A stretch of DNA of 64,000 nucleotides from contig NZ_APJI01000020.1 of assembly GCF_000497575.1 (NCBI RefSeq), positions 1 through 64,000 on the forward strand, written 5' to 3'. Shown here piece after piece: positions 1-9,084 of this stretch. The notes beneath the pieces were generated by a model. The model worked only from the letters and a program-made list of their open reading frames with translations. It had not been told where the DNA came from and ran no database searches. The translations under genes and the position numbers were made by a program. The DNA comes from Afipia sp. OHSU_II-C1 (GTDB lineage Bacteria > Pseudomonadota > Alphaproteobacteria > Rhizobiales > Xanthobacteraceae). Position 1 is the stretch's first letter. Each line of letters begins with the position of its first letter.

Positions 1-413
1 ATCAGCGATTTACTTGGGGAATGTGGGCTAAGAGGTCAAAATAGTTGTTCGCGCGTATCGACACTTCGAGGCGCGAGACGCGCGGCCTGCCAGTATCTCC
101 CGCCGCGGTTGGGCTGGAGTCTTTCGACGACGACAATTCACGAGCATGTACAAGACGCAGTGATCGCGTCATCGACCGAAATAACGATAGCGCTCTGAAC
201 TTAGGGACGAATGAGGGCTGTTTCTGATAGCGCTATACGTTGTTCACTTGGCCGTCGCCTCATCGCGTTTGTTGGCTACACGGAAGACTTAGGACAAACT
301 TAGAAGCCTCACCATGAATCGCATTTATTTTATCGATGGACGCCGTAGTTACGTCACCGAACGGGATCACTTTGGCTCATCTTGCAACTTGATCGAACAC
401 ACGGAGACGGATC
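1..413. other. Intergenic region with no gene recognised
   Basis: Open frames here are short, overlap each other and have no convincing ribosome binding site or recognisable protein pattern. The last 100 bases must carry the promoter and leader of the small secreted protein that starts at 414, but no promoter boxes could be assigned with confidence. Confidence 0.5.
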
Positions 414-689
414 ATGCGCATTTTTTCAGTGGTGGTGGCTTCACTTTGTCTGGCAGCGACGATCGGTGTCTCCGCCGCCCATGCCGACGACGATGGTTGG
501 CGACGACATGAATGGCGCGAGCATCATTGGCGGGGCGAGCATCGCTATCGCCATCATTCGGCCGAGCCGGGTCAGATTTATGTGGAGCGGCCACGCGTCT
601 ACTACGCACCCCCGCCGGTCTATTACGAGCCGCTCCCGAGGGCATTCGGCTTCGCCATCGGTCATGAAGATGACGACGATGAGGAGTAG
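414..689 (+). CDS. Small secreted acidic/aromatic protein, function unknown
   Basis: This 91-residue protein has a clear signal peptide: MRIF, a hydrophobic core, and a likely cut after SAAHA around residue 24. The mature part is rich in His, Arg, Trp and Tyr (repeated YYxPP-type segments) and ends in an acidic run DEDDDDEE. A GGAGAC sequence lies about 7 bases before the ATG. It resembles the many short uncharacterised periplasmic proteins of Bradyrhizobiaceae; the His clusters and acidic tail could bind cations, but that is inference. Three similar short exported proteins lie at 4446, 11290 and 11699. No enzymatic domain is recognisable. Confidence 0.65.
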   Translation: MRIFSVVVASLCLAATIGVSAAHADDDGWRRHEWREHHWRGEHRYRHHSAEPGQIYVERPRVYYAPPPVYYEPLPRAFGFAIGHEDDDDEE

Positions 690-880
690 AAGCCTGGAAC
701 GTCAATCCTTCTCGCTGGCGCGTCCAATAGAATCGTCGGCATGGAAGGGACCTCGGGAATACGCGGGCGCGTATAGCGTCCGTATTAACGGTCGGCGCGC
801 CGCGTGAGCCCGATTTTCAGCCTTCGATGAAATATCGAGGCGCGGTACTTTGGCACCACGCCTTTCTAGTTGAATCTGTC

Positions 881-1120
881 CTAACCGAAATGCACGCCAA
901 TCCGTGTCGCCTTACGCCAGGCGACACGGCAAGGTTTCTGGACGTGATCAACCGCAATGATCAGCGTGAAGTGATCGGGAATCCCCACCGAGCTGACGAC
1001 ATCAAGAGCCGCGCCGGTCTCAGACAGATTGCGAACAGTGCAGTCGACGACTGCCCCACTAAACGCAATTTTGCCGGCTTTCAGAACACGGTGTCGCGTT
1101 GATTTGCGCTTCTCGTCCAT
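881..1120 (-). CDS. PilZ-domain protein (c-di-GMP receptor candidate)
   Basis: The 79-residue reading frame is a stand-alone PilZ domain. It has the N-terminal basic RxxxR element (RKSTRHR, about residues 4-10) and the NLSETGA turn near residue 34, the two parts that bind cyclic di-GMP in this family. The start chosen is MDEKRKS, which puts the basic motif at the N-terminus as in other alphaproteobacterial single-domain PilZ proteins. An upstream in-frame codon would add 43 residues of unrelated sequence. A second PilZ protein (15972) and a diguanylate cyclase (16636) are in the same window. The output it controls cannot be told from sequence. Confidence 0.75.
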   Translation of the reverse strand: MDEKRKSTRHRVLKAGKIAFSGAVVDCTVRNLSETGAALDVVSSVGIPDHFTLIIAVDHVQKPCRVAWRKATRIGVHFG

Positions 1121-1352
1121 CGGAAACCTGCCCTGTTGGCGGCACAATGCGGGGCATCTCCAGGTTGTCACCCCATGATCGAGGTGAAGATGCCCTTGCC
1201 ACCCGCAAGCCGGAAAATCGTTCTGGGTGTGGCGATCCATCTTGCACACCCGAACTTAGCCGGGACTTAGCGCGGATCATGGGCAGCGAGCGTCTGTCGC
1301 TGAACGCTGCCCGGCCGCCGCCGGTACGGATTATTCGTAGTGGGTTGCCGGT

Positions 1353-2096
1353 TCAGAACGTGAACAAAATCGCCGTATACCAGGAATACCGATTTGCGGT
1401 CCGTGCGTTCTGAATGCCCTTCGCGGCGTAGCCGAGAAGATGGATATTGTCATTCAGATCGTATTTCGCACCGATGCCGAGGCTTGTCGTTGCCGGGTTT
1501 CCGATACCGTCGGCGGTTTGGTGGAAAAGTTCGATGCCGAGCTGTAATGTCGGCGCGATCTGCCGCGTCACGGTGCCGCCATAGAGGCAGAAATCATGCG
1601 AACGCCCGGCGGCACTGATCTGGCAACCGCCGCCTCCGAAGGCCGACCATTTGCCCCAGTCCTTCTGCACCCAGATCGGCAACAGAACAGACGCCTGGCG
1701 ATCGCCGACCGATCGGGAACCGCTTGGCAGAAAGACGCGCGGAAACACGGCGACGTCAAACACAAATGTATCTTGATGGAGGATCCGGTACTTTGCCGCG
1801 AGTTCGATGTTGCTGAGGCCGAAGGCAGCCGGCCCGTTCGAAGGAAAATCGAAGCCGACGGGCAGCGTTGCTGTGAGCTGCAAGTTGGGGGCCGCGCCGT
1901 AGTTGAAGTCGATGCCGCTCGCTCCCGCAAGATCACCCTTTGAACGGGCTCCCGTGTTGAAAGTGTAGATTTCATAGTGGCGATACTCGGTCGGCTCTGG
2001 ATCGTCGGATTGATAGGGCGGCCCGGCTATCGCCGGGGCGAGACACGTGACCGTCAGCCCCGCAGCGAGGGCGGCGGAACTGATCCGCCGCCCCAT
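1353..2096 (-). CDS. Putative outer-membrane beta-barrel protein (phenol MetA-degradation-like)
   Basis: The 247-residue protein starts with a signal peptide (MGRRISS, hydrophobic stretch, cut near IAGPPY). It then alternates aromatic and polar residues as in an outer-membrane barrel and ends in a C-terminal Phe (AILFTF), typical of proteins inserted by the BAM complex. Patterns such as NLQLTATLP and GLSNIELAAKYR recall the family annotated as putative MetA-pathway or transporter outer-membrane proteins. The start codon is uncertain: ATG 2096 gives the best signal peptide, while in-frame upstream codons would extend it by 22 or 54 residues without a better binding site. The substrate is unknown. 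Confidence 0.6.
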   Translation of the reverse strand: MGRRISSAALAAGLTVTCLAPAIAGPPYQSDDPEPTEYRHYEIYTFNTGARSKGDLAGASGIDFNYGAAPNLQLTATLPVGFDFPSNGPAAFGLSNIELAAKYRILHQDTFVFDVAVFPRVFLPSGSRSVGDRQASVLLPIWVQKDWGKWSAFGGGGCQISAAGRSHDFCLYGGTVTRQIAPTLQLGIELFHQTADGIGNPATTSLGIGAKYDLNDNIHLLGYAAKGIQNARTANRYSWYTAILFTF

Positions 2097-2178
2097 GTGT
2101 CTTCTTGGAGCTCTCCTCACAATGTCCGCAGACGCCCATCTTGTGTCGGTGCGAGGCAGCATATCGTTTCGTCCATGG

Positions 2179-2961
2179 TCATGCCGGGTGCCGGCCGGCG
2201 CGCTGAGGCAACAGCAAGATGAGGCCAATGATGATTGCCGCCAGCATTGCCGAAGCAAGCGGCCTGCTCAAGTCGAGACCGCCGTGGCTGATCGGTTTAT
2301 CGAGGAAGTCACCTACGGTCGCCCCGAGCGGTCGCGTTAAAATAAAGGCCGCCCAGAACAAGAGCACGCGCGATACGTTCGTCCAGTAATAGAGCGCGGC
2401 GGTGACGGCCAGTGCCGCACCGAAAACGAGCGCGCCGCCCTGATAGCCGAGCCCGCCAGTATCAGCGAGCCAATCGCCGAGGGCAGTGCCGAGCGTCTGG
2501 GAAAAGGTGATCGTCACCCAATAGAAGATTTCGACTTTTGGCGTTGCGACGGTCATGACGTCCACGGAGCCCATGGCAAAATACCAGATCGCAAGAGAAG
2601 TTAGGACGAGACAAAAGAGGATCGACGCACCACCGGTGTAACCGATCCCCAGGGAGCGATCGAAGAAATCCGCCATGGCCGTGCCGACGGTCGTCGACGC
2701 CACGATGGCGATCCAGTAGACCCAGGCGTTGAATTTCTTCGTGGAGATCTGAGCCGCAACTGCGGCAATGAAGATGGCAAGGAATATTCCGGTGCCGATC
2801 AGATATCCGCCGTTGTGTGCATTCTTGTCAGCGTGGAAAACAGTCATTGTGAGCGCATCGCCGCCGGTTTCCCCGAGCGTCGTCGCAAGAATTTTGATGA
2901 TCCAGAACCCGAGTGTGACTGCGGGGACCTTGCTCAAGCTTTCAGAGAGTTCAGTTTTCAT
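2179..2961 (-). CDS. COG4705-type integral membrane protein with four internal repeats
   Basis: This 260-residue, roughly eight-helix membrane protein belongs to the uncharacterised COG4705 group. Four repeats are visible. Each begins with a T-x-G-x-x-x-(G/A)-D element at a helix end (TTLGETGGD, TTVGTAMAD, QTLGTALGD, RPLGATVGD), and the middle repeats carry a following GYxGGA. The conserved Asp of every repeat would face the membrane interior or pore, which suggests ion handling, but no substrate is known to me. The chosen ATG has GAGG eight bases upstream; an in-frame upstream codon would add 11 residues. The barrel protein gene downstream on the same strand may be co-transcribed. Confidence 0.7.
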   Translation of the reverse strand: MKTELSESLSKVPAVTLGFWIIKILATTLGETGGDALTMTVFHADKNAHNGGYLIGTGIFLAIFIAAVAAQISTKKFNAWVYWIAIVASTTVGTAMADFFDRSLGIGYTGGASILFCLVLTSLAIWYFAMGSVDVMTVATPKVEIFYWVTITFSQTLGTALGDWLADTGGLGYQGGALVFGAALAVTAALYYWTNVSRVLLFWAAFILTRPLGATVGDFLDKPISHGGLDLSRPLASAMLAAIIIGLILLLPQRAGRHPA

Positions 2962-3347
2962 GAGAGATGCCTCAATTGGTATCGTTGTTTCCAAACACGC
3001 GCGCGTCGTCTCAGCTTGGTCCGTTACACTCGATTCATAACAGCGACGAGACGGTTGATGGCGCTTCGGCAGGTTTCCTGGACCGGACTCGGTTCAGGCC
3101 ACTAAGGTCTATGTCGGATAACTCCGCCGAATTAGGGAAAACTTAGATGCTGAGCGATGGATCAAGAAATTGAAGCCATCGGAGCTAAGGCGTCGCTAAT
3201 TGTTCGATGGACTTATATGAAACCATTTCCGAACGCTGAGGCGGAGACCATCCCCAAAGCGAAAGGAGTACAGCCGCTGAAACAAGCCGATTTGGTTTCA
3301 CGATTGGCCGAGAGACGTTCCAGCGCACCGTCGGCACGGAGTATTTC
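2962..3347. other. Intergenic region, divergent promoters expected
   Basis: The region separates a leftward membrane-protein gene from a rightward response regulator, so it must hold two divergent promoters. Short open frames exist (for example 3157-3363) but lack recognisable protein features. No operator repeat was identified. Confidence 0.4.
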
Positions 3348-4004
3348 ATGCTCGTTCTTGTGATTGGCGATCGCATGATTGGGGAGGCTACGATGCAGGC
3401 TCTCAGGGAGGCAACATATGTGGTGGATTGGGTCACGGACGGTCAAACCGCGATCGAAGCCGCGCGTGCAAAAGCCTACGATCTTGCGTTGCTCGGCCTG
3501 GGACTATCAGCTGCGAAGGGTACCGAGGTGCTGCGCGAATTCCGGAAGTTGAACGCTCAGTTGCCTGTCATCGTCGTGACCACGCGTGACGGGGTTGACG
3601 ATCGAATCCACGCGCTCGATCTCGGCGCCGCCGATTGCCTCGTCATGCCTTTCGACATCCGAGAACTCCTGGCGCGCATGCGGGCCATCCTGCGACACAA
3701 GGGCAACGGCAATCCACTAATCTTGACCAATGGCCTGATAAGCCTGAACCCGGCAACTCACGAAGTCGTTCACAACGGCGCCAGAGTATACCTGACGGCA
3801 CGCGAGTCCGCTCTTCTTCAGGCTCTCATGCTCCGTCCAGGAGCAATTTTGTCGCGCACCGACCTTGAACGACACATCTACGGCTGGAATGAGAGGATCG
3901 CGAGTAACGCCGTCGAGTTCTTGATCCACGCGATCCGCAGGAAGCTCGGAACATCGTCTATTCGCAACGTAAGAGGTCTCGGCTGGATGGTCGATGGAAT
4001 ATAA
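3348..4004 (+). CDS. OmpR/QseB-type response regulator with a degenerate receiver
   Basis: The 218-residue protein has a receiver domain (1-115) and an OmpR-type winged helix (about 125-215, IYGWNE...RNVRGLGWMV). It resembles the canonical regulator at 8199-8864, which has EDD at 7-9, Asp51 and Lys101. Here the acidic pair is reduced to GD, the phospho-acceptor position is Gly50 (DLALLGLGL), and the invariant Lys is Met100 (VMPFDIRELL). Normal Asp phosphorylation therefore looks impossible. The DNA-binding half is well kept, so it may bind DNA constitutively, heterodimerise, or sense something else. There is no adjacent kinase. GGAG lies eight bases before the ATG. Confidence 0.85.
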   Translation: MLVLVIGDRMIGEATMQALREATYVVDWVTDGQTAIEAARAKAYDLALLGLGLSAAKGTEVLREFRKLNAQLPVIVVTTRDGVDDRIHALDLGAADCLVMPFDIRELLARMRAILRHKGNGNPLILTNGLISLNPATHEVVHNGARVYLTARESALLQALMLRPGAILSRTDLERHIYGWNERIASNAVEFLIHAIRRKLGTSSIRNVRGLGWMVDGI

Positions 4005-4445
4005 CCATTCCTTGTTGCGCGGGCGGATTTAAGAGCCGCCTGTCGCCATCGTTAGAGCGACGCTTGCGACGGGTGAGCGCCTCCGCAAATGAGCGTCGAT
4101 GAGGCGATCTCGCGACGCGCGCACCGCAGGTGCGGACAAACCAATGACCCCTGCCTGATTTTGCCAGTGATGGGATCGGCATCGCCGTTTACGCAGAGCC
4201 ATGGGCAATTACTCCATGCGTCAACGCCATCGTATGCGCTCCTGAAATCTTCGGCGAACATACAGCTCAATCCTGGTCGGCGGAGTCTATCGAAATCGTT
4301 CGGCGGAGCCCTGCACTAATTCGGAGCTAAGTTTCGAGGGACATCAGTGACTGATCTGTTGAGGCGATTATCGCTCGAGGCCGGCGGTACATGTGATTGA
4401 CGGAGCGCAGGCCGGAGCTATTCGCGATACGATAGGAGAATATAA
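4005..4445. other. Intergenic region with no gene recognised
   Basis: A GC-rich inverted repeat (GGCGG ... CCGCC, about 4022-4040) just after the regulator stop codon could be a weak transcription end, though no T-run follows. The rest holds only short open frames without ribosome binding sites. The final bases contain the strong AGGAGA site for the gene at 4446. Confidence 0.35.
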
Positions 4446-4748
4446 ATGCAACGGGTTCTGCGGATTGCTCTTGTTTTGGCGACGTTACCACTGGTCACTG
4501 TCTTTGCACCCCCGGCGCACGCCGGCGAAGACGATGGTGGAATAGCGGCCGGGGTCATTGGCGGCTTGGCGGCAGGAGCATTGCTTGGTGCAGCGGCAGC
4601 CGGCCCACACTACGAATACGACGATCCTCCTGCAGAAATCTATGTGACGCCGGAGCAAGAATCAGAATGCCATTGGGTCCGCGGCCGCGCCTACTGGGAC
4701 GACGATAGCGACCGATGGGTCTACCCACGCGTCAGTATCTGCCATTGA
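4446..4748 (+). CDS. Small exported glycine-zipper-like protein
   Basis: The 100-residue product has a signal peptide (MQRVLRIALVLATLP, cut after APPAHA near residue 26). A Gly/Ala-rich helix follows (GGIAAGVIGGLAAGALLGAA), typical of glycine-zipper proteins that insert into or pack against membranes. The C-terminal 45 residues are acidic and aromatic with two Cys (ECHW and SICH) that could form a disulfide. AGGAGA is well placed before the ATG. Homologous organisation is common in Bradyrhizobiaceae envelope proteins, but I know of no function. It could also be a short structural lipoprotein-like peptide without the lipid. Confidence 0.7.
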   Translation: MQRVLRIALVLATLPLVTVFAPPAHAGEDDGGIAAGVIGGLAAGALLGAAAAGPHYEYDDPPAEIYVTPEQESECHWVRGRAYWDDDSDRWVYPRVSICH

Positions 4749-4775
4749 TTTCGATCCGACTGAGTCGCCGCTATC

Positions 4776-4976
4776 TCATCGAACGACGAGGCCGGCGCGA
4801 TCGAACTGACGCGGAGTCCGAATTGACCGCTCGCGCAGCTTCAGACTGAGTCCACGATCGCGGAAATACGATCGTGCGATCTGTGTCGTTTGCAAATGCA
4901 AGGCTGCCTCTGCCGGGTGCAAAGACACTGATCTGACCTTCTGCCGGCAATGGTCTCGGTAAATCTCTGAACCCAT
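4776..4976 (-). CDS. Possible small hypothetical protein
   Basis: A 66-residue frame begins MGSEIYRDHCRQ and has a near-ideal ribosome binding site (GGGAGG, seven bases before the ATG). The protein is basic, without signal peptide or membrane helix, and matches no family I recognise. The only support is the binding site plus a continuous frame. It faces the glycosyltransferase gene at 5101, so the two would be divergently transcribed and their 5' regions would nearly meet. Confidence 0.35.
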   Translation of the reverse strand: MGSEIYRDHCRQKVRSVSLHPAEAALHLQTTQIARSYFRDRGLSLKLRERSIRTPRQFDRAGLVVR

Positions 4977-5100
4977 CGTCGTCCCTCCCTTAATGTTGGC
5001 ACCCTTGCGCGAAGATCCCCCAGACAATTTGTTATATCAATCGAACCTAGCGATCTCGTATCCGTCGGATCGCTACGCCACAGCCTGGCGTCGCAATATC

Positions 5101-6606
5101 ATGCTTTGGCTTGATGGAGCTGAACCAGGTTGGGCTATTCCTGCGTTCTTGGTCGGCTTTGTTGCTATTTGGACCCTGACGCTTGTGCTGGCGTACTGGA
5201 ATGCCGGTCTGCACCCGGATGTGTTGGAGACCTGGTCGGTCGGTCGAGATTGGGCCTGGGGAAACGCCAAGCATCCGCCGCTGATGGGTTGGGTGGTCCA
5301 CGGCTGGACCTTAATTTTTCCCAAGGCCGACTGGTCCTTCCAGCTTCTGGCAACGGTGAACGCGGCTGTCGCGCTGTGGTCGGTGGACTTGATCGCAAGG
5401 CGGTTCGTGCGGGGCGACAAGCGGCTCATTGTTCTCTTATTATTGTTTCTACTCCCGGCCTACGATTTTCACGCGCAACGCTTCAATGCCAACAGCGTCC
5501 TGCTTGCGGCGTGGCCTCTGGCAACCTACGCATTCCTTCGGTCATTTGAGAAGCGCGATATATTTTGGTCAGTGCTGGCGGGGCTGCTCGGCGCTCTGGC
5601 CATGCTCGGCAAATACTATTCCGTATTTCTGCTTGCCGGCTTCTGTTTTGCGGCGCTCTGCCATCCGCGCCGTGCGCAATATTTCGGCTCAAAAGCGCCC
5701 TGGATTTCGATTGTCGCCGGGTTGATCGCTCTATCGCCTCACATTCTTTGGCTGCGGACCCATGGTGAACCGTCTTTCCATTACGCGCTCGATCACGCCG
5801 GACTTCCGTTCTCCGAGTCCGTATCCGATGTGGCGAAATTTTTCCTCGGAATCGCCGGTTTCATGATCTTGCCGACGATTGTGTGGATCGCAATGATTCG
5901 CTTCCGTTGGCACGAATGGCTGCACGATCTCGCCAACTTGGATGAATCGCTATGGTTGCTGGCCATGATATTCGTTGGAACCGTGCTGCTCGCGGGTACG
6001 ACCGCTCTCGCATTTTCAAGTAGCCTCCCTGGGATTTGGCACCTTCAGGCGTTGTTCATGCCTGTCGTGGTTGCGGTCTGCGCCACACGTTTTCCTGTCG
6101 ACCGGGTAGATACGACGAACCTTGCCGCGATCGTGCTTTCCCTACTGCTTATTTTTCTGGTCGGCTCGCCCTTCCATGCGCTTTACCGGAATTGGCATCC
6201 CTTCAAGGAGGGGCGCAACTACTATCAAGAAGCAGCCACCGTCGTGACGCAGCGTTGGCGTGCCGCCTTCGGCGTACCTCTATCTCGCGTTGGCGGGGAC
6301 GACGGGCTGATTTATGCAACGGCTTTTTACAGTGCTGATCACCCGCGTTACAATCGGCCCCTCGAAACGCCGGATGCGCCTATGGTCAGTGATGGATGGA
6401 CCGCTTTATGTTTCCGCGACGATCCAGTCTGCATGAGTTGGATGAAACAGACCCGCCAGCGCATTGGTCGTGGGTCTTGCCTGGAATTTCAGGCGACCAC
6501 GCGACTCTGGGGGTATCCGGGACCGTCTCGAAAGGTTGCAGCGATGCTAGTGCCGCCTCTCTCGGCCAAGACCAAACAAGCTGCGATGTCAGGATGCAAA
6601 TTTTGA
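5101..6606 (+). CDS. GT39-family (ArnT/PMT-like) membrane glycosyltransferase
   Basis: This is a 501-residue integral membrane protein with about ten helices. The first external loop carries the acidic HPDVLETW segment and the KHPPL motif shortly after it, both hallmarks of GT39 enzymes that move a sugar from a polyprenyl-phosphate donor to a periplasmic acceptor such as lipid A, glycan or protein. The C-terminal about 130 residues are a soluble periplasmic domain with several Cys. The ATG at 5101 (MLWLDGAEPGW) places the first helix properly; an in-frame ATG at 4993 would add 36 atypical residues. The real acceptor cannot be inferred. It stands alone between unrelated genes. Confidence 0.8.
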   Translation: MLWLDGAEPGWAIPAFLVGFVAIWTLTLVLAYWNAGLHPDVLETWSVGRDWAWGNAKHPPLMGWVVHGWTLIFPKADWSFQLLATVNAAVALWSVDLIARRFVRGDKRLIVLLLLFLLPAYDFHAQRFNANSVLLAAWPLATYAFLRSFEKRDIFWSVLAGLLGALAMLGKYYSVFLLAGFCFAALCHPRRAQYFGSKAPWISIVAGLIALSPHILWLRTHGEPSFHYALDHAGLPFSESVSDVAKFFLGIAGFMILPTIVWIAMIRFRWHEWLHDLANLDESLWLLAMIFVGTVLLAGTTALAFSSSLPGIWHLQALFMPVVVAVCATRFPVDRVDTTNLAAIVLSLLLIFLVGSPFHALYRNWHPFKEGRNYYQEAATVVTQRWRAAFGVPLSRVGGDDGLIYATAFYSADHPRYNRPLETPDAPMVSDGWTALCFRDDPVCMSWMKQTRQRIGRGSCLEFQATTRLWGYPGPSRKVAAMLVPPLSAKTKQAAMSGCKF

Positions 6607-6903
6607 TCGTGAGCAGGAGCTGAACCGCTGTACGACACTCAAAACATCAAACAACGTGTTTTGAATTAGATGCTTTAGCGCCGTACGCGCGCCAAAGTGA
6701 TCCAGACGCTGGAATTCGAATAATGTCGGTTGTCAAGGGATCGATTGTCCGGGCCTACGGAGGCAACCCGCCAGTAGCGAAATTGGCGGCTCGATCTTCC
6801 GCTTGTCTAAGCGAGAAGGACTGCTGCGACATGATCCGGCGAGTTCAGTCAACGTTACTCAAAACGCTGTGGCACTCGAGAACTATAAGCGAGCTGCGCT
6901 GTG

Positions 6904-8202
6904 TCAAGAAACGGAGCCTGATACGCGCGCGATCAATCCTTGGCGATCCGGGCCGTTGACGATCTCGATTTGAAAGCCATGACATCTGGCCACAGAGGCT
7001 GCGATTGCCAGACCTAAACCGCTACCTTCAACGTCCAACGGCGCGGCTCGGAAGAAGCGGTCGAACAGGCGCGGAATATCAGCCTCCGCCACGCCCGACC
7101 CGGTATCCGTCACCTCGACGACGAACCTGCCGTTCAGCCGCCGAATAGAGACGTTCACGACACCGCCTTTCGGCGTATAGCGAACCGCATTGTCGATCAG
7201 GTTGCCGAAAAGAAGCGCAAGATCGCTGCGTGAGCCCACGATCGATACCGGGTCGGATTGCACGATGCCGAGATCCACGCCCTTGGATTCGGCTATCGTA
7301 ATCATATCCGCTACGCATTGCGTCACGACGTTCGAGAGCTCGATGACTTCTCGTGTTGAGGCATTCTCTGGTTCGTCTGAACGCGCAAGACGGAGCAATT
7401 GCTCGACCAATCGACGAGCGCGCGCCAAGCCATCCCGTAGCTTCGTGGTGGATGCGGGGTCTGTATCATTGTGCCGTGCATCCAGATTGTCGACCTGAAT
7501 TTGAAGAGCAGTCAACGGCGTGCGAAGCTCATGAGCTGCATCGGCGACAAAACGCTTTTGTTGGTCCAAGGCGTCGCGCAGCCGGTTGGTGAGTCCATTC
7601 ATCGCCTCAACCAACGGTACGATTTCGGCTGGCACGTCAGCTATTGGTACGGGCGCTCGACTGTCGAGGCTTTTCCCAGCGATATTCTCTGCGAGGCGCT
7701 GCAATCGGCCAGTCAATTGCCCGACGGACCATCCGACAACCAGCCAAGCCAACGGAATAAGGATCAGGATTGGGATCCCTGCCTGGATTGCCGCCGAGGC
7801 CGCTATTTCCCGACGAACCTCCATCTGTTGCGCGATTTGCACCGTTCGATCGGCATCTCGCGCCTGATACACACGCCAAGATACTCCCCCTGCGTCGATG
7901 GTCGCAAAACCTGCCGAATTCAGGCGCGGAACCGAAGGTGCGTTCGGCGTTCGGCGCAAAAGCGCTCCGGCGCGGGACCACACCTCGACAACAAGTTCAT
8001 CCTCGGGATCCTGTGGCTCAGTTGGCGCAGGCGTTAACATCACGTTGTCACCGACGTTGTTGGCGATCTGCCGGAGTTGGCCGTCAAGAAAGTCAGCCAC
8101 TTCCTGTTGCGCGATCACGTATGCGGCGATGAACGCGACTGCTCCGACAATCGTCAAGACGGCCGTCATCCAGATCAGCGCGGCCCGTCGTATTGAGATC
8201 AT
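6904..8202 (-). CDS. QseC-like sensor histidine kinase
   Basis: The 432-residue kinase has an N-terminal helix (about 8-32), a periplasmic sensor segment of about 110 residues, a second helix (about 143-165), HAMP, a HisKA dimer with phospho-acceptor His224 (AHELRTPLTALQ), and an HATPase_c domain with the N (NLIDNAVRY), G1 (DTGSGV) and G2 (GSGLGLAIA) boxes. The start is set at the ATG that overlaps the stop of the upstream response regulator gene as ATGA, implying translational coupling. An upstream in-frame codon would add eight residues. Partner: the OmpR-type regulator encoded immediately upstream. The stimulus is unknown; QseC/PmrB relatives sense metals, pH or envelope state. Confidence 0.9.
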   Translation of the reverse strand: MISIRRAALIWMTAVLTIVGAVAFIAAYVIAQQEVADFLDGQLRQIANNVGDNVMLTPAPTEPQDPEDELVVEVWSRAGALLRRTPNAPSVPRLNSAGFATIDAGGVSWRVYQARDADRTVQIAQQMEVRREIAASAAIQAGIPILILIPLAWLVVGWSVGQLTGRLQRLAENIAGKSLDSRAPVPIADVPAEIVPLVEAMNGLTNRLRDALDQQKRFVADAAHELRTPLTALQIQVDNLDARHNDTDPASTTKLRDGLARARRLVEQLLRLARSDEPENASTREVIELSNVVTQCVADMITIAESKGVDLGIVQSDPVSIVGSRSDLALLFGNLIDNAVRYTPKGGVVNVSIRRLNGRFVVEVTDTGSGVAEADIPRLFDRFFRAAPLDVEGSGLGLAIAASVARCHGFQIEIVNGPDRQGLIARVSGSVS

Positions 8203-8864
8203 CGCGCGCTCCGCGGGATCATCCATCCGGCGCCGCGGACATTGCGGACGACGTCCTTATCGAATTTCTTCCGTATCGAGTGAATGAGGAAGTCGATCGC
8301 ATTGCTCTCGACCTCCTCACCCCAGCCGTAAATGCATTCCTCGATGCGCGATCGTGACAAGATCGCGCCGGGTCTCTCGGCCAAGGCGTGCATCAGCGCG
8401 AATTCACGCGCCGGAAGCACGGCCGTTGTCCCACGATAGGTCGCTTCGTGGCTTTCGAGATCCAGCGTGACATCACCGGCAATCAGGATGGATTGAGCGG
8501 CGCCGGCATGGCGGCGCAACACCGCCCGCATCCGCGCCAGAAGCTCGCGCATTTCGAACGGCTTCACGATGTAATCGTCAGCACCGACATCCAGGCCGAT
8601 GATCCGATCATCGACGCCATCGCGTGCAGTGATGATGAGGACAGGTGTGGAATTGCCTGCTCGCCGTGCATCTTTCAGCAGATCGACGCCAGATCGACCA
8701 GGCAAGCCGATATCCAGCAAAATGAGCCCGTGACCGCCGTTGGCCAGCGCGTCCTCACCATCGGCGCCGGTGCGAACCCAGTCGACCGTCATTCCTTCAT
8801 GCTTCAGCGCCACGATCAGACTGTCGCCGATCATGCGGTCATCTTCGATCAACAGAACACGCAT
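8199..8864 (-). CDS. QseB-like OmpR-family response regulator
   Basis: The 221-residue regulator has an intact receiver (acidic EDD at 7-9, phospho-acceptor Asp51 in LLDIGLPG, Thr79, Lys101 in VKPF) and a C-terminal winged helix (IYGWGEEVESNA ... RNVRGAGWM). It is first in a two-gene operon with the kinase at 6904, overlapping it by four bases. The start used is MRVLLIEDD. It closely resembles the degenerate regulator at 3348, with near-identical blocks DGVDDRI, RELLARMRA and RNVRG, so the two are probably paralogues that may recognise related DNA sites. Confidence 0.92.
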   Translation of the reverse strand: MRVLLIEDDRMIGDSLIVALKHEGMTVDWVRTGADGEDALANGGHGLILLDIGLPGRSGVDLLKDARRAGNSTPVLIITARDGVDDRIIGLDVGADDYIVKPFEMRELLARMRAVLRRHAGAAQSILIAGDVTLDLESHEATYRGTTAVLPAREFALMHALAERPGAILSRSRIEECIYGWGEEVESNAIDFLIHSIRKKFDKDVVRNVRGAGWMIPRSAR

Positions 8865-9084
8865 TTCATCTCCGGACCGCGCGAACACGCCTGCGATAGC
8901 TATCTTTGAAGACCCTTTGCATCGTCGCCGACATACATGGATAACGTGGCGGGAAGTAAAACTGCAATCGTCCGTCGATCATTGGGTGAACAATCCTAGA
9001 GTCGCTGGATTAGCTGGAAATGAGCGAAATCATCAGCACCCGATTCGGCTGAGCGGACATCTCCTGACCACGAGGCAAAATCCT

